From: Camellia lanceoleosa
Taxonomy: Eukaryota; Streptophyta; Magnoliopsida; Ericales; Theaceae
Direction of reading: 5' to 3'
DNA length: 64,000 nt
Assembly (NCBI GenBank): GCA_025200525.1
Contig: CM045762.1
Span: 109,838,734 to 109,902,733 of the forward strand
Positions 45,455 through 57,818 of the stretch are shown here, piece by piece. How positions within the stretch are numbered: the stretch's first letter is position 1; the number at the start of each line of letters is the position of its first letter. Both the position numbers and the translations under genes were made by a program. Under the pieces are notes generated by a model. That model saw only the letters and a list, made by a program, of their open reading frames with translations, had not been told where the DNA came from and did no database searches.

Positions 45455-47112
45455 AGGATTCTCTTGTTTTCAAATTTACTTCCTAATTTTCTTTAAAATC
45501 ACTATTACATGACATAAATAATATGAAAATAAAAATTTGACATGTCACCTTATAAGCGACTTCTAAATATATGTAGCAAAAACTCCATAAATTTGCATAT
45601 TACTATAGTTGAAACATGGCAATGGAAATTTGTGTATACAAAAGACATAGTCCAAATGAAATTGTATATGTATATAATTATAGTTTAAACATTAGCCAAA
45701 ACTTTGTGGAAAATTTTACGAACAAATGAGAATAGTCACTGGTAGTGCAGCTTGACTAGATGCAATGATCTCCAACTTAGTGCTTTGAACCATATTGATT
45801 CCCAAGAAATCATATTGGTATAAATAGTTACAAAAATGTAAGTATTTCTCATGTCAATATACTCATGCCGAAGCAGTCCTAACCAAATGGAATTGCATCT
45901 CTGGCTCTAACCATATTACATCCATGGCTCATACATACGTGGCGGTAAGTAATAGTCTTCACCGTTTTCATGTTATTATTGTTGTTAACTTGCAATGGGC
46001 TAATTTTTCACAATAATATAGGTGATGATTGCATTGCTATCAATGGTAACTCCTCCAATATAAGCATTCTTGGCATTACATGTGGTCTAGGGTATAGCAT
46101 AAGGTAATTACTTAGTTGTCATAAAGCAACATTTGTTCTGGAAAAAAAAAAAAAGGTTGGAACTTTTCTCTTTCATGATTATATGAAAGGGGCTTAGATA
46201 CTACATGAACTTCATGAAATTTCTTTTAAGATAAACACTTTCCAAGTTAATTAGCGCTCTTTACCTTTTTTGTCACAAATATTTGGGTCAATATAAATAA
46301 AATGCTACAAACACATGAAAATTCATAGAAAAGTACACATAGTGTAGTGCTAACATTCATTTTGGGAGTGTGAGTCCCATAAAAGATTACTTAACATTGC
46401 ATTATATATATTTTCTTGATTTCCTTTTTTTTAATATATTATTTTCCCTTATAAATAGACTAAAACTCTCTTTTCTCTTTAGTCTTCTATTGGGAAGCTT
46501 GGGCTCCAAGGAGTGGGGTTTATGAAGCTGTAGATGGGGTATATGTGTGAAATTGTACATTAAATCAAACTACAAATGGAGCAAGGATCAAGACATAGCA
46601 CGTATGCAAATATTTATCGACATGCATACATATATGTACAAAACATCGTCATATAAAACTTTGTCATTCACATATTTAAGATGTGTTTATTTCTAATTTT
46701 AAAATAAGCACTAAATGTCCTTTTACGTGGGATTAGAGGTATGAAATGAATATTACTTTTGAAGAAGTGGCACTTTTTGAAGTTGAAATCCCATCATCAT
46801 TAACCAATATTATTGTGATCATCAAGCAAATAAAGTTTGCATGAAATGAGGTAAAAACAATAAATTTTCAAATTTTAAGAAAAATTTCAGAGTCTTTCCA
46901 CATAATTCTATGTGCCAAATCAAATAACTAACATACTATTTTGATATTAATATGATTCATATTTAAGACATCCTTGATGCAAATAAGCGAGAAGTGACAT
47001 ATAGGAATATGGATGGATCTTCTATTAAGTGGCAACAATTTAATTTGAGATCGCAGTGAAAGCCAAGCTTGCACAAACATTATAGCAGATAGAGTTAACA
47101 TATAGAGATGCT
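45455..47112. repeat. Left arm of a 1.65 kb imperfect inverted repeat
   Basis: Matches the reverse complement of about 51040-52668 through its length: for example ACAAACTACAAATGGAGCAAG-type segments, CCAAGCTTGCACAAACATT, and the outer edge TTCTCTTGTTTTCAAATTTAC. By eye sampled stretches are roughly 80-90% alike with indels. Homology stops sharply at both ends. Confidence 0.85.
45760..47108 (+). pseudogene. Polygalacturonase (GH28) pseudogene, left arm
   Basis: Polygalacturonases hydrolyse pectin in cell walls. Four exon remnants are readable: LNHIDSPRNHIGINSYKN (45790 on), GDDCIAINGNSSNIS after an intron ending AG near 46020, an exon near 46495-46605 (NCTLNQTTNGARIKT), and a last exon near 46970-47108 (REVTYRNMDGSSIK, ACTNIIADRVNI, stop). 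GDDC is the catalytic Asp-Asp motif; the earlier NTDGI motif is destroyed. Two Trp positions are stop codons (TGA, TAG) in the third exon. The 5' exons and signal peptide are absent. Confidence 0.82.
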
Positions 47113-47231
47113 TGTTATGATGTGCAACTTTCATATATACATACGCCTTTCTTGATTTGCGATCCTTTTGTTTTCACCTTCCACTTACCACTTTTTGTGT
47201 AAGCGTGGCACATAATGTGCAACCCTCAAGG

Positions 47232-47331
47232 NNNNNNNNNNNNNNNNNNNNNNNNNNNNNNNNNNNNNNNNNNNNNNNNNNNNNNNNNNNNNNNNNNNNN
47301 NNNNNNNNNNNNNNNNNNNNNNNNNNNNNNN
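47232..47331. other. Assembly gap of 100 N
   Basis: Exactly 100 N, the usual placeholder for a scaffold gap of unknown size. The order and orientation of the two sides therefore rest on scaffolding. Confidence 0.98.
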
Positions 47332-50300
47332 TTGGTCCGAATATATATCACCTCTAACTCATTTTTTCATTCTAAAACCCTATTTCTCTCCCCTTCTCTC
47401 TAAAACTTCTTAAACTTCCAAGCAGGTTTGATTTTGCAAATTCTTGGGGTCAAGATCTTCATCTTCTCCTCTAAATCTTGAAGATCAAGAACTAGGGTTT
47501 TCACTTAGATTTGAGAAATCAAGCTCTCTCATCCATCTAATTTAGGGTTTACATTCTCCCATCTTCTCAAAGACTTTGGTAGGGATTTCTTGAGTTATAT
47601 ATATAGTTTGTTTTTGCAATTTGGGTGTTGATTTAAAAATATTCTTGTAGTTTTGTGCTAAATTTTAGATTTTGGTTTCAAAATGTTGAAACTTAATCAC
47701 GTTTGAAATCTCTATCTTTTACTACTTCTTGGGGTTTCCTCTCTATAAAACTCATGATGAATGATTATGATGGAGTTTCTCTTAGAAATGATGAAATTTT
47801 GCTTTCAATGGAAACCCTAAAAATTGGGTCTGTTTGAAAAAAATATGAAGATGCCTTGAAATTATTTATTTTCTTGTATATCAGAGGAAGTATGAGAAAT
47901 TAGTCTCACCAAATGTCTAACAAAATAGCAACTTCATGATGTGTATATATGTGTTGGAGATAAAGTCCTCTTTTAAAATCCATTGATAATTGTATACTTG
48001 TGTGAATGTTAAGATGGCAAGTTGTTGAGTGCCATAAGTGATGTGAAAATGCTTAATCTTAGTGTAATGGAAAAGTGTAGAATGAATGATGGCATGTTAG
48101 CCATATTAAAAAGTTTGGTCATGATGAATTAATGTTGAGGAATTGTTGTGGTGTGTGAAGACACATGACTATAGTGTGAAATGAAATTTGTAATTATCGT
48201 TGAGGCGTATGGGTATCTTAATGGAAGAACATGGTAAGGAGAAATGAAAATGTGATGTTGAATATTGTTGTAGATATGTTTTTGAATATAAAAAGAATGC
48301 TATGAGTTAGTAGTTATTGCATCATATTCTCAATTGTTTTTATGTCATTTTTGCATCATGGCATGAGTTGGAAAAGCATTCATTTGAAAAAGATCATTGT
48401 AATGAGAACTAATGGAAATGTTTATAAGGGTAAATATAATTGAAGTAGAGTCCGGATAGGGGTGTAGTTGAACTTGTTTAAGTTGGCTTTGAGTGTCCTT
48501 AGTAAAGACGAAAGCCAGCGGATAGATGTCGAGCCTTCCAGGTTATCTTAGTAAAAATATTGATGTTGGTAATACTAAGTATAGGAGTCTACTTGCGAAC
48601 AAATGCCTAGGAGATTACGGTATGTGTATTTCTGCCCTGCTTGATTTAAATTTTGGAAGTTGAAATTAATGAGATTGCTAAATATTATTGAGAACATGGT
48701 GGATTTAAAATAGTGCATTGAATATTATTGAGAACATGATGATTTTTGAAATGGTGCATTGAAATAAGACTTTCCTTCACTATTGGTACTTGTATGGCAT
48801 TACATATGCATTTTAGCGTTAATGGAATTGGCATAACTATATATACTTTGTGAGAAATCTCTCTTTTGGGTTTTATGCTCACCCTATGGGAATTGGTGCG
48901 AGAATAAAGATGTGGTTTACCCCTTCCAAGCTAAGAGGCGTGGAATGGTTTGAAGGAAATATTTTAACACTTATTTTGTTGTGATATTTTTTTTAAGCCA
49001 AGGGCTAATGTGTTTTAGGTCCAGAGACCATTATGTGTAAGACTATTGCCTTGGAACTTATAGGCCCTTGAGGGCCTTATTTGTTATGATTTAATGATTT
49101 CTTTTACATGCTATAGGTTCATGTACTAGTGCGTAAATAAATGTATGATGGCATGTGTGAATACTTTAGTAAACATTTGGAACTATGTAAATGATTTTGG
49201 TTAATATCTCATTTTTGGAAGTGGGTTGATGTAATAGTTGTGGGATTATTTGAGGGCATGACATGGATTAAGAAATTGCTATGAGTGTAAAGGTACATAT
49301 ACTATTTTGTGAACTAACATTGAAGAAAGAAGATGAGAAATGTATTTATTCAATATTGTTGTCATGTACTTGAATGGAGGAATGTTTGAGTTATGGAAAA
49401 TCATTGCATTGCATATTCATTCAATTATCATTTTGCATTGTAAATTCGATTGAAGATATTTATTTTATCAAAGGGAAATAAAGTTGTGATATGAATTATG
49501 GAAATGTGAAAAGAAATTAAACCACGATTAGTTAGTGGGTTAGGGGGTGTAAATGAATTTTGTTAAGATTGGCACGAGTGTCCATGGTGAAAGACGAGAA
49601 AACGCTTGAGATAGGTGTCGAGCCTTAGGTTAATCTCGGTAAAATAGCCAGTTTGGTAGTACTACTTGAAGTCTCTTGAAAACACCGACCTAGGGATTAC
49701 GGTGTCATATTCTGCCCCTCTCTGTTGATTAAAATTTGAAGTTTGAAATGTGTTGAGATTGTAAGATTTTATTTGAAAAATTGAAATCTTCAAGAGCATA
49801 AAATGATATTTCCTTAAAAAGAGCATGGCGTGGCATTGACATTTACATTTTTATAGAGAATTGAATAACGTATATATACTTTGTTAGATTTCTCTCTTGG
49901 GTTTTATGCTCCACCTATAGGATTTTGGTGTGTGGCAAAGGCGTGGTGATCCACATGAAGTTGTGAAGCAGCGGATAATTGTAAAAGAGTACATAGCTCT
50001 TATTTTGTTGTGATATTTTTGTAAAGCCAAGGGCTAATGTGTATGGAGTGCAGAGACCATTTTGTGTATACGGGCTATAAGCCTTGGAAGATGTAAGCCC
50101 ATAAGGGCATTTTAATTGTTTTTTGAGATTAGGCAGCTTCACATGTTATAGATTCATGTATTACGTTATGTTGTGAATGTAGAATATAATGAACCTTTGT
50201 ATTTAATCCTTTTATTATATATGTGATGTCGAGAGGGATTATTGTCATTGATTAGTGAATGTTCATTAGTAAGGGAGGTAGTTCAAGTTAAAATATTTGA
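47332..50300 (+). mobile_element. Tekay/Del-type LTR, plus orientation, with internal duplication
   Basis: Begins just after the gap with ATATATATCACC (a possible TATA box), then a pyrimidine-rich transcribed leader (47370-47570). Phrases such as GATTACGGT...TTCTGCCC, TGGGTTTTATGCTC, GAGTGTCC and AGCCCATAAGGGC occur in order, which I associate with Tekay/Del LTRs. No pol domain is attached. The exact ends are unclear; the 3' border is within about 50200-50300. Confidence 0.5.
48440..50190 (+). repeat. Tandem duplication of about 1.03 kb within the LTR
   Basis: GGGTTTTATGCTC recurs at 48867 and about 49898, and GCCAAGGGCTAATGTG at about 48998 and 50026. The GAGTGTCC...GGTGTCGAGCCTT segment recurs near 48500 and 49570. 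The copies have diverged. Confidence 0.8.
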
Positions 50301-51039
50301 GCGTTACAATCAAAAGTGCTCGAACCAACTTATGCATATCTCGACTAATAACTAGTAAATGTATTATATTCTATTTTTTATACTTAGCAATTATTACATG
50401 TGTAATGCCAAAAGGTATATATATTTAGAGTGAGTTGCTGCTACGTTGCAGCTTAAGGTGTTATACTCATATATTCTACACAACATATGTAAAAATACCT
50501 ATAGCATTCCATAGCATACACCACAACAAGCCATCATTTTTTTTTCCAAAATAATTTGTAACATTTATATACAGCTCTGATGGTTTTGTGACATTTACCC
50601 CACATCATTTATACCATAACCACAATAGTTACATAATATTCATTTTAGTTAAGTAATTTTCACCACAATGTGGCATAACACATTCCAAACATTTGTAACT
50701 TTCATTATAAAAACTATATGAACATTTGAATTTACTAAGTGTTTGCAATTTGATAATGCTATTGATATAATACTATAAAACCATAAGCATTCAATGCTTT
50801 ATATTTTAAAAGTCACCCATCCTCTTTGTAGACATCAAAGAGATAGAGCTTATAAGATAATGAAGCGGCCAACAATGCCATCAATTATTTTAAACAAATA
50901 CTACTTATATTAAACATAGAAATTAAAATATAAAAATAAAAGTTGAGTCAACAATTTGATAAGCAAGGTACACTAGGTGTAGTTGAAAAGGATGTTCCAA
51001 TAACTGTAGCAAAGGAAAAGGCCTTATTTTAGGAACCAA
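50301..51039. other. AT-rich spacer before the right arm
   Basis: No gene or clear repeat is seen. The segment differs from the sequence inside the left arm, so the inverted repeat does not extend here. Confidence 0.5.
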
Positions 51040-52668
51040 GAATATATGTTAACTTTATGCATTGCAATGTTTGTGCAAGCTTGGCTTTCACGCATCTCAA
51101 ATTAATTGCTTTTCCACTAATAGAAGATCCACCCATATTCCTATATGTCACTTAAGCTTATTTGCCTTTGTTGATGTCTTAAATATGAATCATATTAACA
51201 TCAAATTGTATATTAGTTCTTTAATTTGGCACATAGAATTATGTGGAAAGACTTGAAATTATTCTTAAAATTTGAAAATTTATTGTTTTACCTCATTTAC
51301 GCAAACTTTATTTGTGATGATCACAATAATTTTGGTTGATGATGATGGGATTCTCAAGTTCAAAAAGTGTCGACTCTTCAAAAGTGATATTCCTTGCATA
51401 CCTAATCCCCCACGAAAGGACATATGCTTATTTTAAAAATTAGAAATAAACATATCTTTAAATATGTGAATGACAAAGTTTTATATGCGATGCTTTGTAC
51501 ATATATTATGCATGTCGATAAATATTTGCATACTTGCCATGTCTTGATCCTTGCTCCATTTGTAGTTTGATTTAATGTAGAATTTCACACATATACCTCA
51601 TCTCAGTTTCATAAACCCACTCCTTGAGCCAAGCTTCCCACGCTAAAGAAGTTTCATCAGATCTATTTATAAGGAAAGTAATATAAAAAAAAATAGTAAA
51701 ATGTATATAATGCAATGTTGGCAATCTTTTATGGGACACACACTCCCAAAATAGATGTTATACCTTTGCACTATGTGTACTATGAATTTTCATGTATTTG
51801 TAGCATTTGTCATTTATGTTGATTTAGATTTGTGACAAAATGGTAAGAGCTTAAGTAATTAACATGGAAAGTGTTTCTCTTAAAAAAATTCATGAAGTTC
51901 ATGTAGTATCTAAGCTTCCTTTCATATAATCATGGAAGAAAAGTTCGATCTTCTTTTTTTTTTTTTTTTTTTTTTTTTAAGGAACAAATATTAAGCTTAT
52001 GACAACTAAGTAATTGTATATACCATACCTTGGACCACATGTAATGCAGTAATGCTTATATTGGAGGAGTTACCATTGATAGCAATGCAATCATCACCTA
52101 TATTATTGTGAAAAAAATTAGCCCATTTCAAGTTAACAACCATAACAACGAAAGCGGGGAAGACTATATTACTTACTAATTCTGCGATGTATGGGTGCGT
52201 GGATGTGAATATGGCTAGAGCGGAGATGTCAATTCCCTCGGTGTTATGGTGTTTCCGTGCAGTTATATTGACATGAAAATACTTACATTTTTTGTAATTC
52301 TTTGTACCAATATGATTTCTTGGGGAATCAATATGGTTCAAAAGCACTAAGTTGGAGATCATTGCATCTAGTAAAACACCAATTTGCACTATTCTCATTT
52401 GTTTAGAAAATTTCACCACAAAGTTTTGGCTAATGTCTTACTTTGTAATTATATCGTATACAATTTCATTTTGGACTTCGTCATACGCAAGATAATTTCC
52501 ATTGCATGTTTCAACTATAGTAATATGCAAATTTATGGAGTTTTGCTACATATATTTAGAAAGTCGTTTATAAGGTGACACGTCAAATTTTTATTTTCAT
52601 ATTAAGATGTCATATAGTGATTTTTAAAGAAGATTAGGAAGTGAATTTGAAAAACAAGAGAGTATATA
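51040..52668. repeat. Right arm of the imperfect inverted repeat
   Basis: Reverse complement of about 45455-47112. The outer edge is near TTGAAAAACAAGAGAGTATA and the inner edge near ATGTTAACTTTATGC. It includes a T-run (51955-51979) where the left arm has a shorter A-run. Confidence 0.85.
51045..52410 (-). pseudogene. Polygalacturonase (GH28) pseudogene, right arm
   Basis: Same exons as the left copy in mirror order. Minus strand: LLNHIDSPRNHIGTKNYKK, VNITA, HHNTEGIDIS (canonical NTDGI with D changed to E), then an intron (about 52180 to 52106) that begins GTAAGTAATA and ends ATAG. GDDCIAINGNSSNIS follows, then near 51650-51540 NSTLNQTTNGARIKTWQ and a last exon near 51190-51045. It keeps the Trp of IKTW that is a stop in the left copy but shares the TGA before N-[CS]-TLNQ. 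No 5' exons. The two copies derive from one already damaged source. Confidence 0.82.
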
Positions 52669-53027
52669 ATTAGTCAAAAAAGAACAAGAGAGGTTGCATG
52701 TAAGAAAGAAAAGAAGAGTGTGAGAGAGGTGCAATGTTTTAGAAAATATAGAAATTTGGAATTTATAGATAACCAATTTTAAATAAAATTTAAAAATGAC
52801 ATTACTTTATCTTGGGTATTTAATTTGAGCATCGTGCTTTAGCTAACCGCATTCATGCTTTTTTTTTTGTGCTCTTTTTTTTTTTCATTTTTAGTTTTGA
52901 AATTTTTCAATATCCGCAGAAAGTCATCTTACTATTAGGCGGTTGATCGAAGCGTTGCGTGTATGTCGAATCTAAAAATGATTTTTTACATCACTTTTTT
53001 AGATCTTTTCTAAAATCTAAAGTTGAG

Positions 53028-53066
<39 letters not shown>
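52669..53066. other. AT-rich DNA ending in a CT microsatellite
   Basis: No gene. T-runs near 52860-52890 and a (CT)n tract at about 53032-53066. Confidence 0.7.
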
Positions 53067-53067
<1 letters not shown>

Positions 53068-53920
53068 ATTTTTCATCTAGTTCTAGTGATTTCCCCACCC
53101 TAATCCCTTTGATAAAAGGTATACCATCTCAAGACCTCCATTTTGATTTGAATAAATCGGTTGGGCATTTTGAAGTTTCACTCTTGCTTGGTTCATCCTC
53201 TCTCTTTGATGTAGGGTTTCTACACTTTTATATGGTTTTTTTGGTTGTTGTGTCGTTGTGTAATAATGGTGGGATTTGGGAGTATTTTTGAGCGAACTTA
53301 GGGTTTGGGTGTGAAATAAAAAGAGTTTCAATGTGAGTGTGAAATAAATGATTATGGGGTTAAGTACAGCGTTATATGGTGGCAAAATAGTTAATTTTGG
53401 CATTTGGGTTGATATTTGGAAAAATGGGATTTTTTGCCTAAATGGGTCAAATTGTTATTTTGTGTAAATAGTTGAAATTGATAATGGTAATGCAAAATTG
53501 GATGATTGTTGATGTACATGGTGGAGTTGGACACATGTTGTCTCTCACCATGGAAATTTGAATAATATATCTCTTGAGAAGATTGTTTATCTATTTAGAA
53601 ATATATGTATTGGGCTATCGATAGAGAATAGCTACGATTGTTGTAAAAATGGCACAAGTATTAGGTAAATTGAAACTACTTTAGTGCTGATTGTCATTGA
53701 ATATGACTAAGATTTATACACATTGTATATGTATGATTGTTTGGGAAGAGAAAGGGGATGTACTCCATTGTTTCGGAGGGGATAGGGGATGGACTCCATT
53801 GAAATTAAGTTGGCCAGAGTGTCCAGGATGAAAGTCCTGAAATCTTATATGCACATGGGTGCCGATCCAGCGGATGAAATTTCTAAAAAAGGTAGATTTG
53901 AAGTGTTTGTGTGATAATGT
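53067..53920 (+). mobile_element. Tekay-type LTR fragment, plus orientation
   Basis: The sequence AAGTTGGCCAGAGTGTCC with a following GGTGCCGA near 53810-53870 matches the LTR motif seen at about 48490 and 49560. The short ORFs on either strand have no known similarity. Confidence 0.4.
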
Positions 53921-54079
53921 ATTGAATTGGAATTGGGTTGTTGCAAATAATGAAATTGACCCATGAATTGGGAAGAATAAATGAACTTGAAATGAATTGA
54001 AGGAAAATAAATTGAAATATGAACTTTGGGACTTTAGATCATATGTAATATGAATGTCTTGTTACAAGCCTTGTATATG

Positions 54080-55431
54080 CACAAATGTACTTATATCTTG
54101 TTAAATCTCATATCATCCGCCCCAAATTTTAATTACTCAAAAATATTACAAGAGCTTGAAATTTAGGTCCATTTTTTTAAATTAAAATATCTATTACCCT
54201 TGAGTAATAGAAACATAATAGTACATGTTCTCTCTCATGATGAGTATAACAATAATGATAATACATGTCAAGCTCATTCTGATTACACATAAATGATTAC
54301 AAACATCACAGCACAATGAGATTACACATAAGAGATACATGAACTTCCTAGTCCTTCAACCAATCAATCCGAAATCTCTTCCTATAAAAAAAAAATGAAA
54401 CAACAAGGGGTGAGCACAATTGCCCGGTAAGAATCTCATGGTTCTAAAACAATAACCATCCTATAGATAGAAATGATCATGCATGCAGGGTGATACCATA
54501 TAGCAGGTGACGTTTTATAATTTTAAAATATCATATGTAGAATACCTTTTTCTCAAAATTTATTTGAACATTTAAGGAAAACCTTTAACCATCAAAAACT
54601 ATCTTTTTTTATCAGAAAACCAAAAATCCTTTTTGGAAACAAACATGTTTAAGGAACCACATCATTTTACATTTATTAACACATTCTAAAATATTCCTCT
54701 TTTTATTCCCATTCTCCCATTTTTTAGTTACATTTATTATAACGTCATAACCTCAAGTTCAAGTTCTCTTAATACTTCAAAAGCGTCCATCGTCTATTCC
54801 CAATCTATTCATATTTGCTGTAACTACTTGATACAAAAATCCAAATCTCTTTTATAGTCAATAATTGTTATCCTATACTCAACTCCTACTTATCTAACAG
54901 CTACATCACATCCACACTTACATTATCAACTATAATTCAACATATCACAACTATATCATATCCACATGTTAGTTATCAATCATAATTCAACATATCCCAA
55001 GGATAATAGATCCTTTTAATTCAATTTCTCAATTAATCATACAAAAAACTTTAAATTTTTCCTAATAGATACAACTTGGGTGAGTTCTTTATCACCAATC
55101 CCCTTATTCAATTACCATTTCATTATCCATTCTTTTCAAATAATTTCTATATGCATTTCCATTCCATACCAATTTACACATCAAATGGTAATTTCACAAG
55201 TTCATCAAAGTCACATATATCATCATGACCTTAACACACTTCACAACACATTCCACATTTTTGCGGCAATGCGGCGGGATATATGAGCACCCAATTCATA
55301 GCACATTCCACCTTTTGCGGCTATTATCGGTGAAGTGAAATCCCAAAAATCATTTTCTCAAAAACCATATATGTTTTTAAAACCATTTTCAACTTCTTAA
55401 AACCATCTCCCACATTTCTTGGCTATTATCG
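54080..55431 (-). mobile_element. Tekay-type LTR fragment, minus orientation
   Basis: Includes AACAAGGGGTGAGCACAATTG near 54390 and two GGCTATTATCG words (about 55318 and 55421), the pattern of Tekay LTRs read from the opposite strand. It ends at the start of the next LTR, which seems to have inserted into it. Confidence 0.4.
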
Positions 55432-57801
55432 TGTCACGACCCGACGTCCCTATGTGTTAAGGCCATAACCCTGACGATGTCGTGTGATTACCTCCGGCGT
55501 CAACCAAATAAGTCAAAACTCATCGAGTAAAGGGGCCAAAGCGGAAGACATTTAAAACTTTGTCCATAGAGTGTGCTTTTATGCACACCATAACATTTCA
55601 ACCATTTATATGTTAATAACACATCGAGAAAATGTACTAATACAAAACCTTGTACATACGGGATCATGCGATTTAAGTCGGTCAAACCCAAGACTTATAT
55701 AAAACAATGGTCCGATGATTTTGCCTAACAAAACAAAACTATAAACGAGAGGACAAAAAGGCGAAAAGCGGTCTCATGCGTGAGACTTTTGGGTTGACTC
55801 TTCAAAACTCATTTGTTTCTCATAATTCACGAAATTTGGTTTTGGCGTCCCTTGGCTCACCTACATGTGCGTGAATCTTGGCGTGAGCAAGCATGCCAGT
55901 GAATAATATCAATTAAAAAAAAAAGATACATAAGCAATTATTGAAACAGTTACAGCAAACGGCCTTGGGCCCAATCATTTGTGTCAATCGGCCTTCGGCC
56001 CAATCATTTGTGTCAATCGACCTTTGGCCCAATCATTTATGTCAATCGGCCTTCGGCCCAAACTTTTATGTCAATCGGCCGGCGATCATTTATATCAATC
56101 GGCCTTGACGATCATTCATGTCGATTCGGCCTTTGGCCTAATCTTTTATGTTAATTGGCCTTCGGCCCAATCATTTATGTCGATCGGCCTTCGGCCCAAT
56201 CATTCATGTCAATCGGCCTTCGGCCCAATCTTTCATGTCAATGCGACCTTGCCCCAATCATTTTATATCAATCGACCTTGGCCCGACGTCATTCATGTCG
56301 ATTGACGGCCTTGACCCCGATCTTTTATGTCAATGGTTATGCGCCATTCAAACTAATGAACTTACATAACTTACATAAACAATAGGACAACAACATATTC
56401 CGGATATCTTCTTAAGATATTGCTCCGCGATGATAAACGTGGATTTGCCCTAGGCTCGACCTACGCATTCAGCGAGGAAAGGGTCACTAACAATTCAATC
56501 GGTTCTAAATTCACATTTTCCTCTTTTAGGCTTTATTCTTATCTCTATAACTCAATTATAATGCTTAATGCATGCCTAAGAGTGTTTGCAAGTGAAGGAG
56601 AATGGAAAAGCGAAACACGAGAATGTGAAAACAAAATTTGGGAAAAGCAGGGTCCGGCTTGAGCATGGACTTCCAGCTCAGCGGACCCTTGAACTACAAA
56701 AATCTTGGTTGCATAGAAAAATCGCTCGAGGGTAAAATAGGCGGCTCGGCGGAAGGCGATCTAAAGCTCCCCGCTCGGCGAGCGTAAGTCATAAAAAAAT
56801 CTTGGGAGAACGTATTTCCTTCGGCGATTACCGCTTGGCGGATATCAAAATGCAGGTTTCCCAGTTGTGTTCTTGAGTTCAAATTCAACCATCAAGCCAA
56901 CAATTCTTGCATGCAATGGCTCAAATCTCAAATATAATCATACTAACATGGTATAAGCCCCAAATTACAACCCAATGAAGCTTAATTTCACAAATAAATC
57001 ACATGCATAGCTCATTTTTCCACAAACTCATTACCAACATAACAATTTCATGCTTTCAACACTTACATTTTCATAAATTTGTACATGCATGTGGTATACT
57101 ACTCTCATTCCCAATTTATAAGATGAAGAGATGGTCAAGACCATGATCTTCAACTAAAAACTTACATGCATGAGTTCTAAGACTTCAAATTTGACAAAAC
57201 CAACCCATTTCATGCTCTACATCATCACACAACTTTGAACACACAAGATTACACATTAAATTCATGAATTCAAGAATCAATGCTTACCTAGAAGCCCAAT
57301 CTATGGTTAATTCTTGAACTAGACTTCAAATTCCCAAGCTTGAGTCAAAAATTACACAATTCTCTCCCTCTCTCTCTGACAGCCGGGCCCTCTCTCTTTC
57401 TTAGAGTTTGATCAGCCCAAGTGAAGATACAAGAGGGAATGGGAGGTGTAGTGCTCTTACACAACAAATCCCACTAACCAAAATTACAAATATTAACAAT
57501 TTGAGCACAAAGCCATTAAATAAATCAATTTAATCTGACCCGAATCAATTTTCAATTAAATCTCATCGTAGGCTCTAAAAATTACGCTAATCATAATGGC
57601 GCAATCAATTTCGGGTTACGTAATTCGATAAAGCCTTCAATTTAATTTCCCAGCGAGATAATCAAGCAGATATTCCTCTGATTGCCGCGGATAGAAATTC
57701 AAAACCACATATTTTCACATAATGGTGCACACAATCATGTCAAAACACATAATCACATTCATATCAAGGACCAATTAACATATTACGGAACATGGGTATC
57801 A
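55432..57801 (-). mobile_element. 3' LTR of the Tekay element (2370 bp)
   Basis: Starts TGTCACGACCCG and ends GGTATCA; the PPT follows at once. Contains a 29-bp minisatellite (55958-56335). The 5 bases before it are TATCG, but the partner duplication is not available because the other end is lost. Confidence 0.75.
55958..56335. repeat. 29-bp minisatellite, about 13 units
   Basis: The consensus unit begins TCAATCGGCCTTCGGCCCAA and is followed by TCATTTATG. Units range from 24 to 32 bases. Each holds GGCC-TTC-GGCC, which can fold as a 4-bp stem with a 3-base loop. The repeat gives false plus-strand ORFs. Confidence 0.93.
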
Positions 57802-57818
57802 CGGTCTTCCCCCCCTTG
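57802..57818 (-). promoter_or_regulatory. Polypurine tract of the Tekay element
   Basis: Minus strand CAAGGGGGGGAAGACCG directly before the LTR start TGATACCC. The tract overlaps the end of the polyprotein (LQGGED). Confidence 0.8.

Noticed and set aside
53083..53403. 106 aa minus-strand ORF
   Set aside because: Low-complexity reading within an LTR fragment; the opposite strand is equally open.
55979..56385. Repetitive plus-strand ORFs (SIGLRPK-type repeats)
   Set aside because: Translation of the 29-bp minisatellite in shifting frames.
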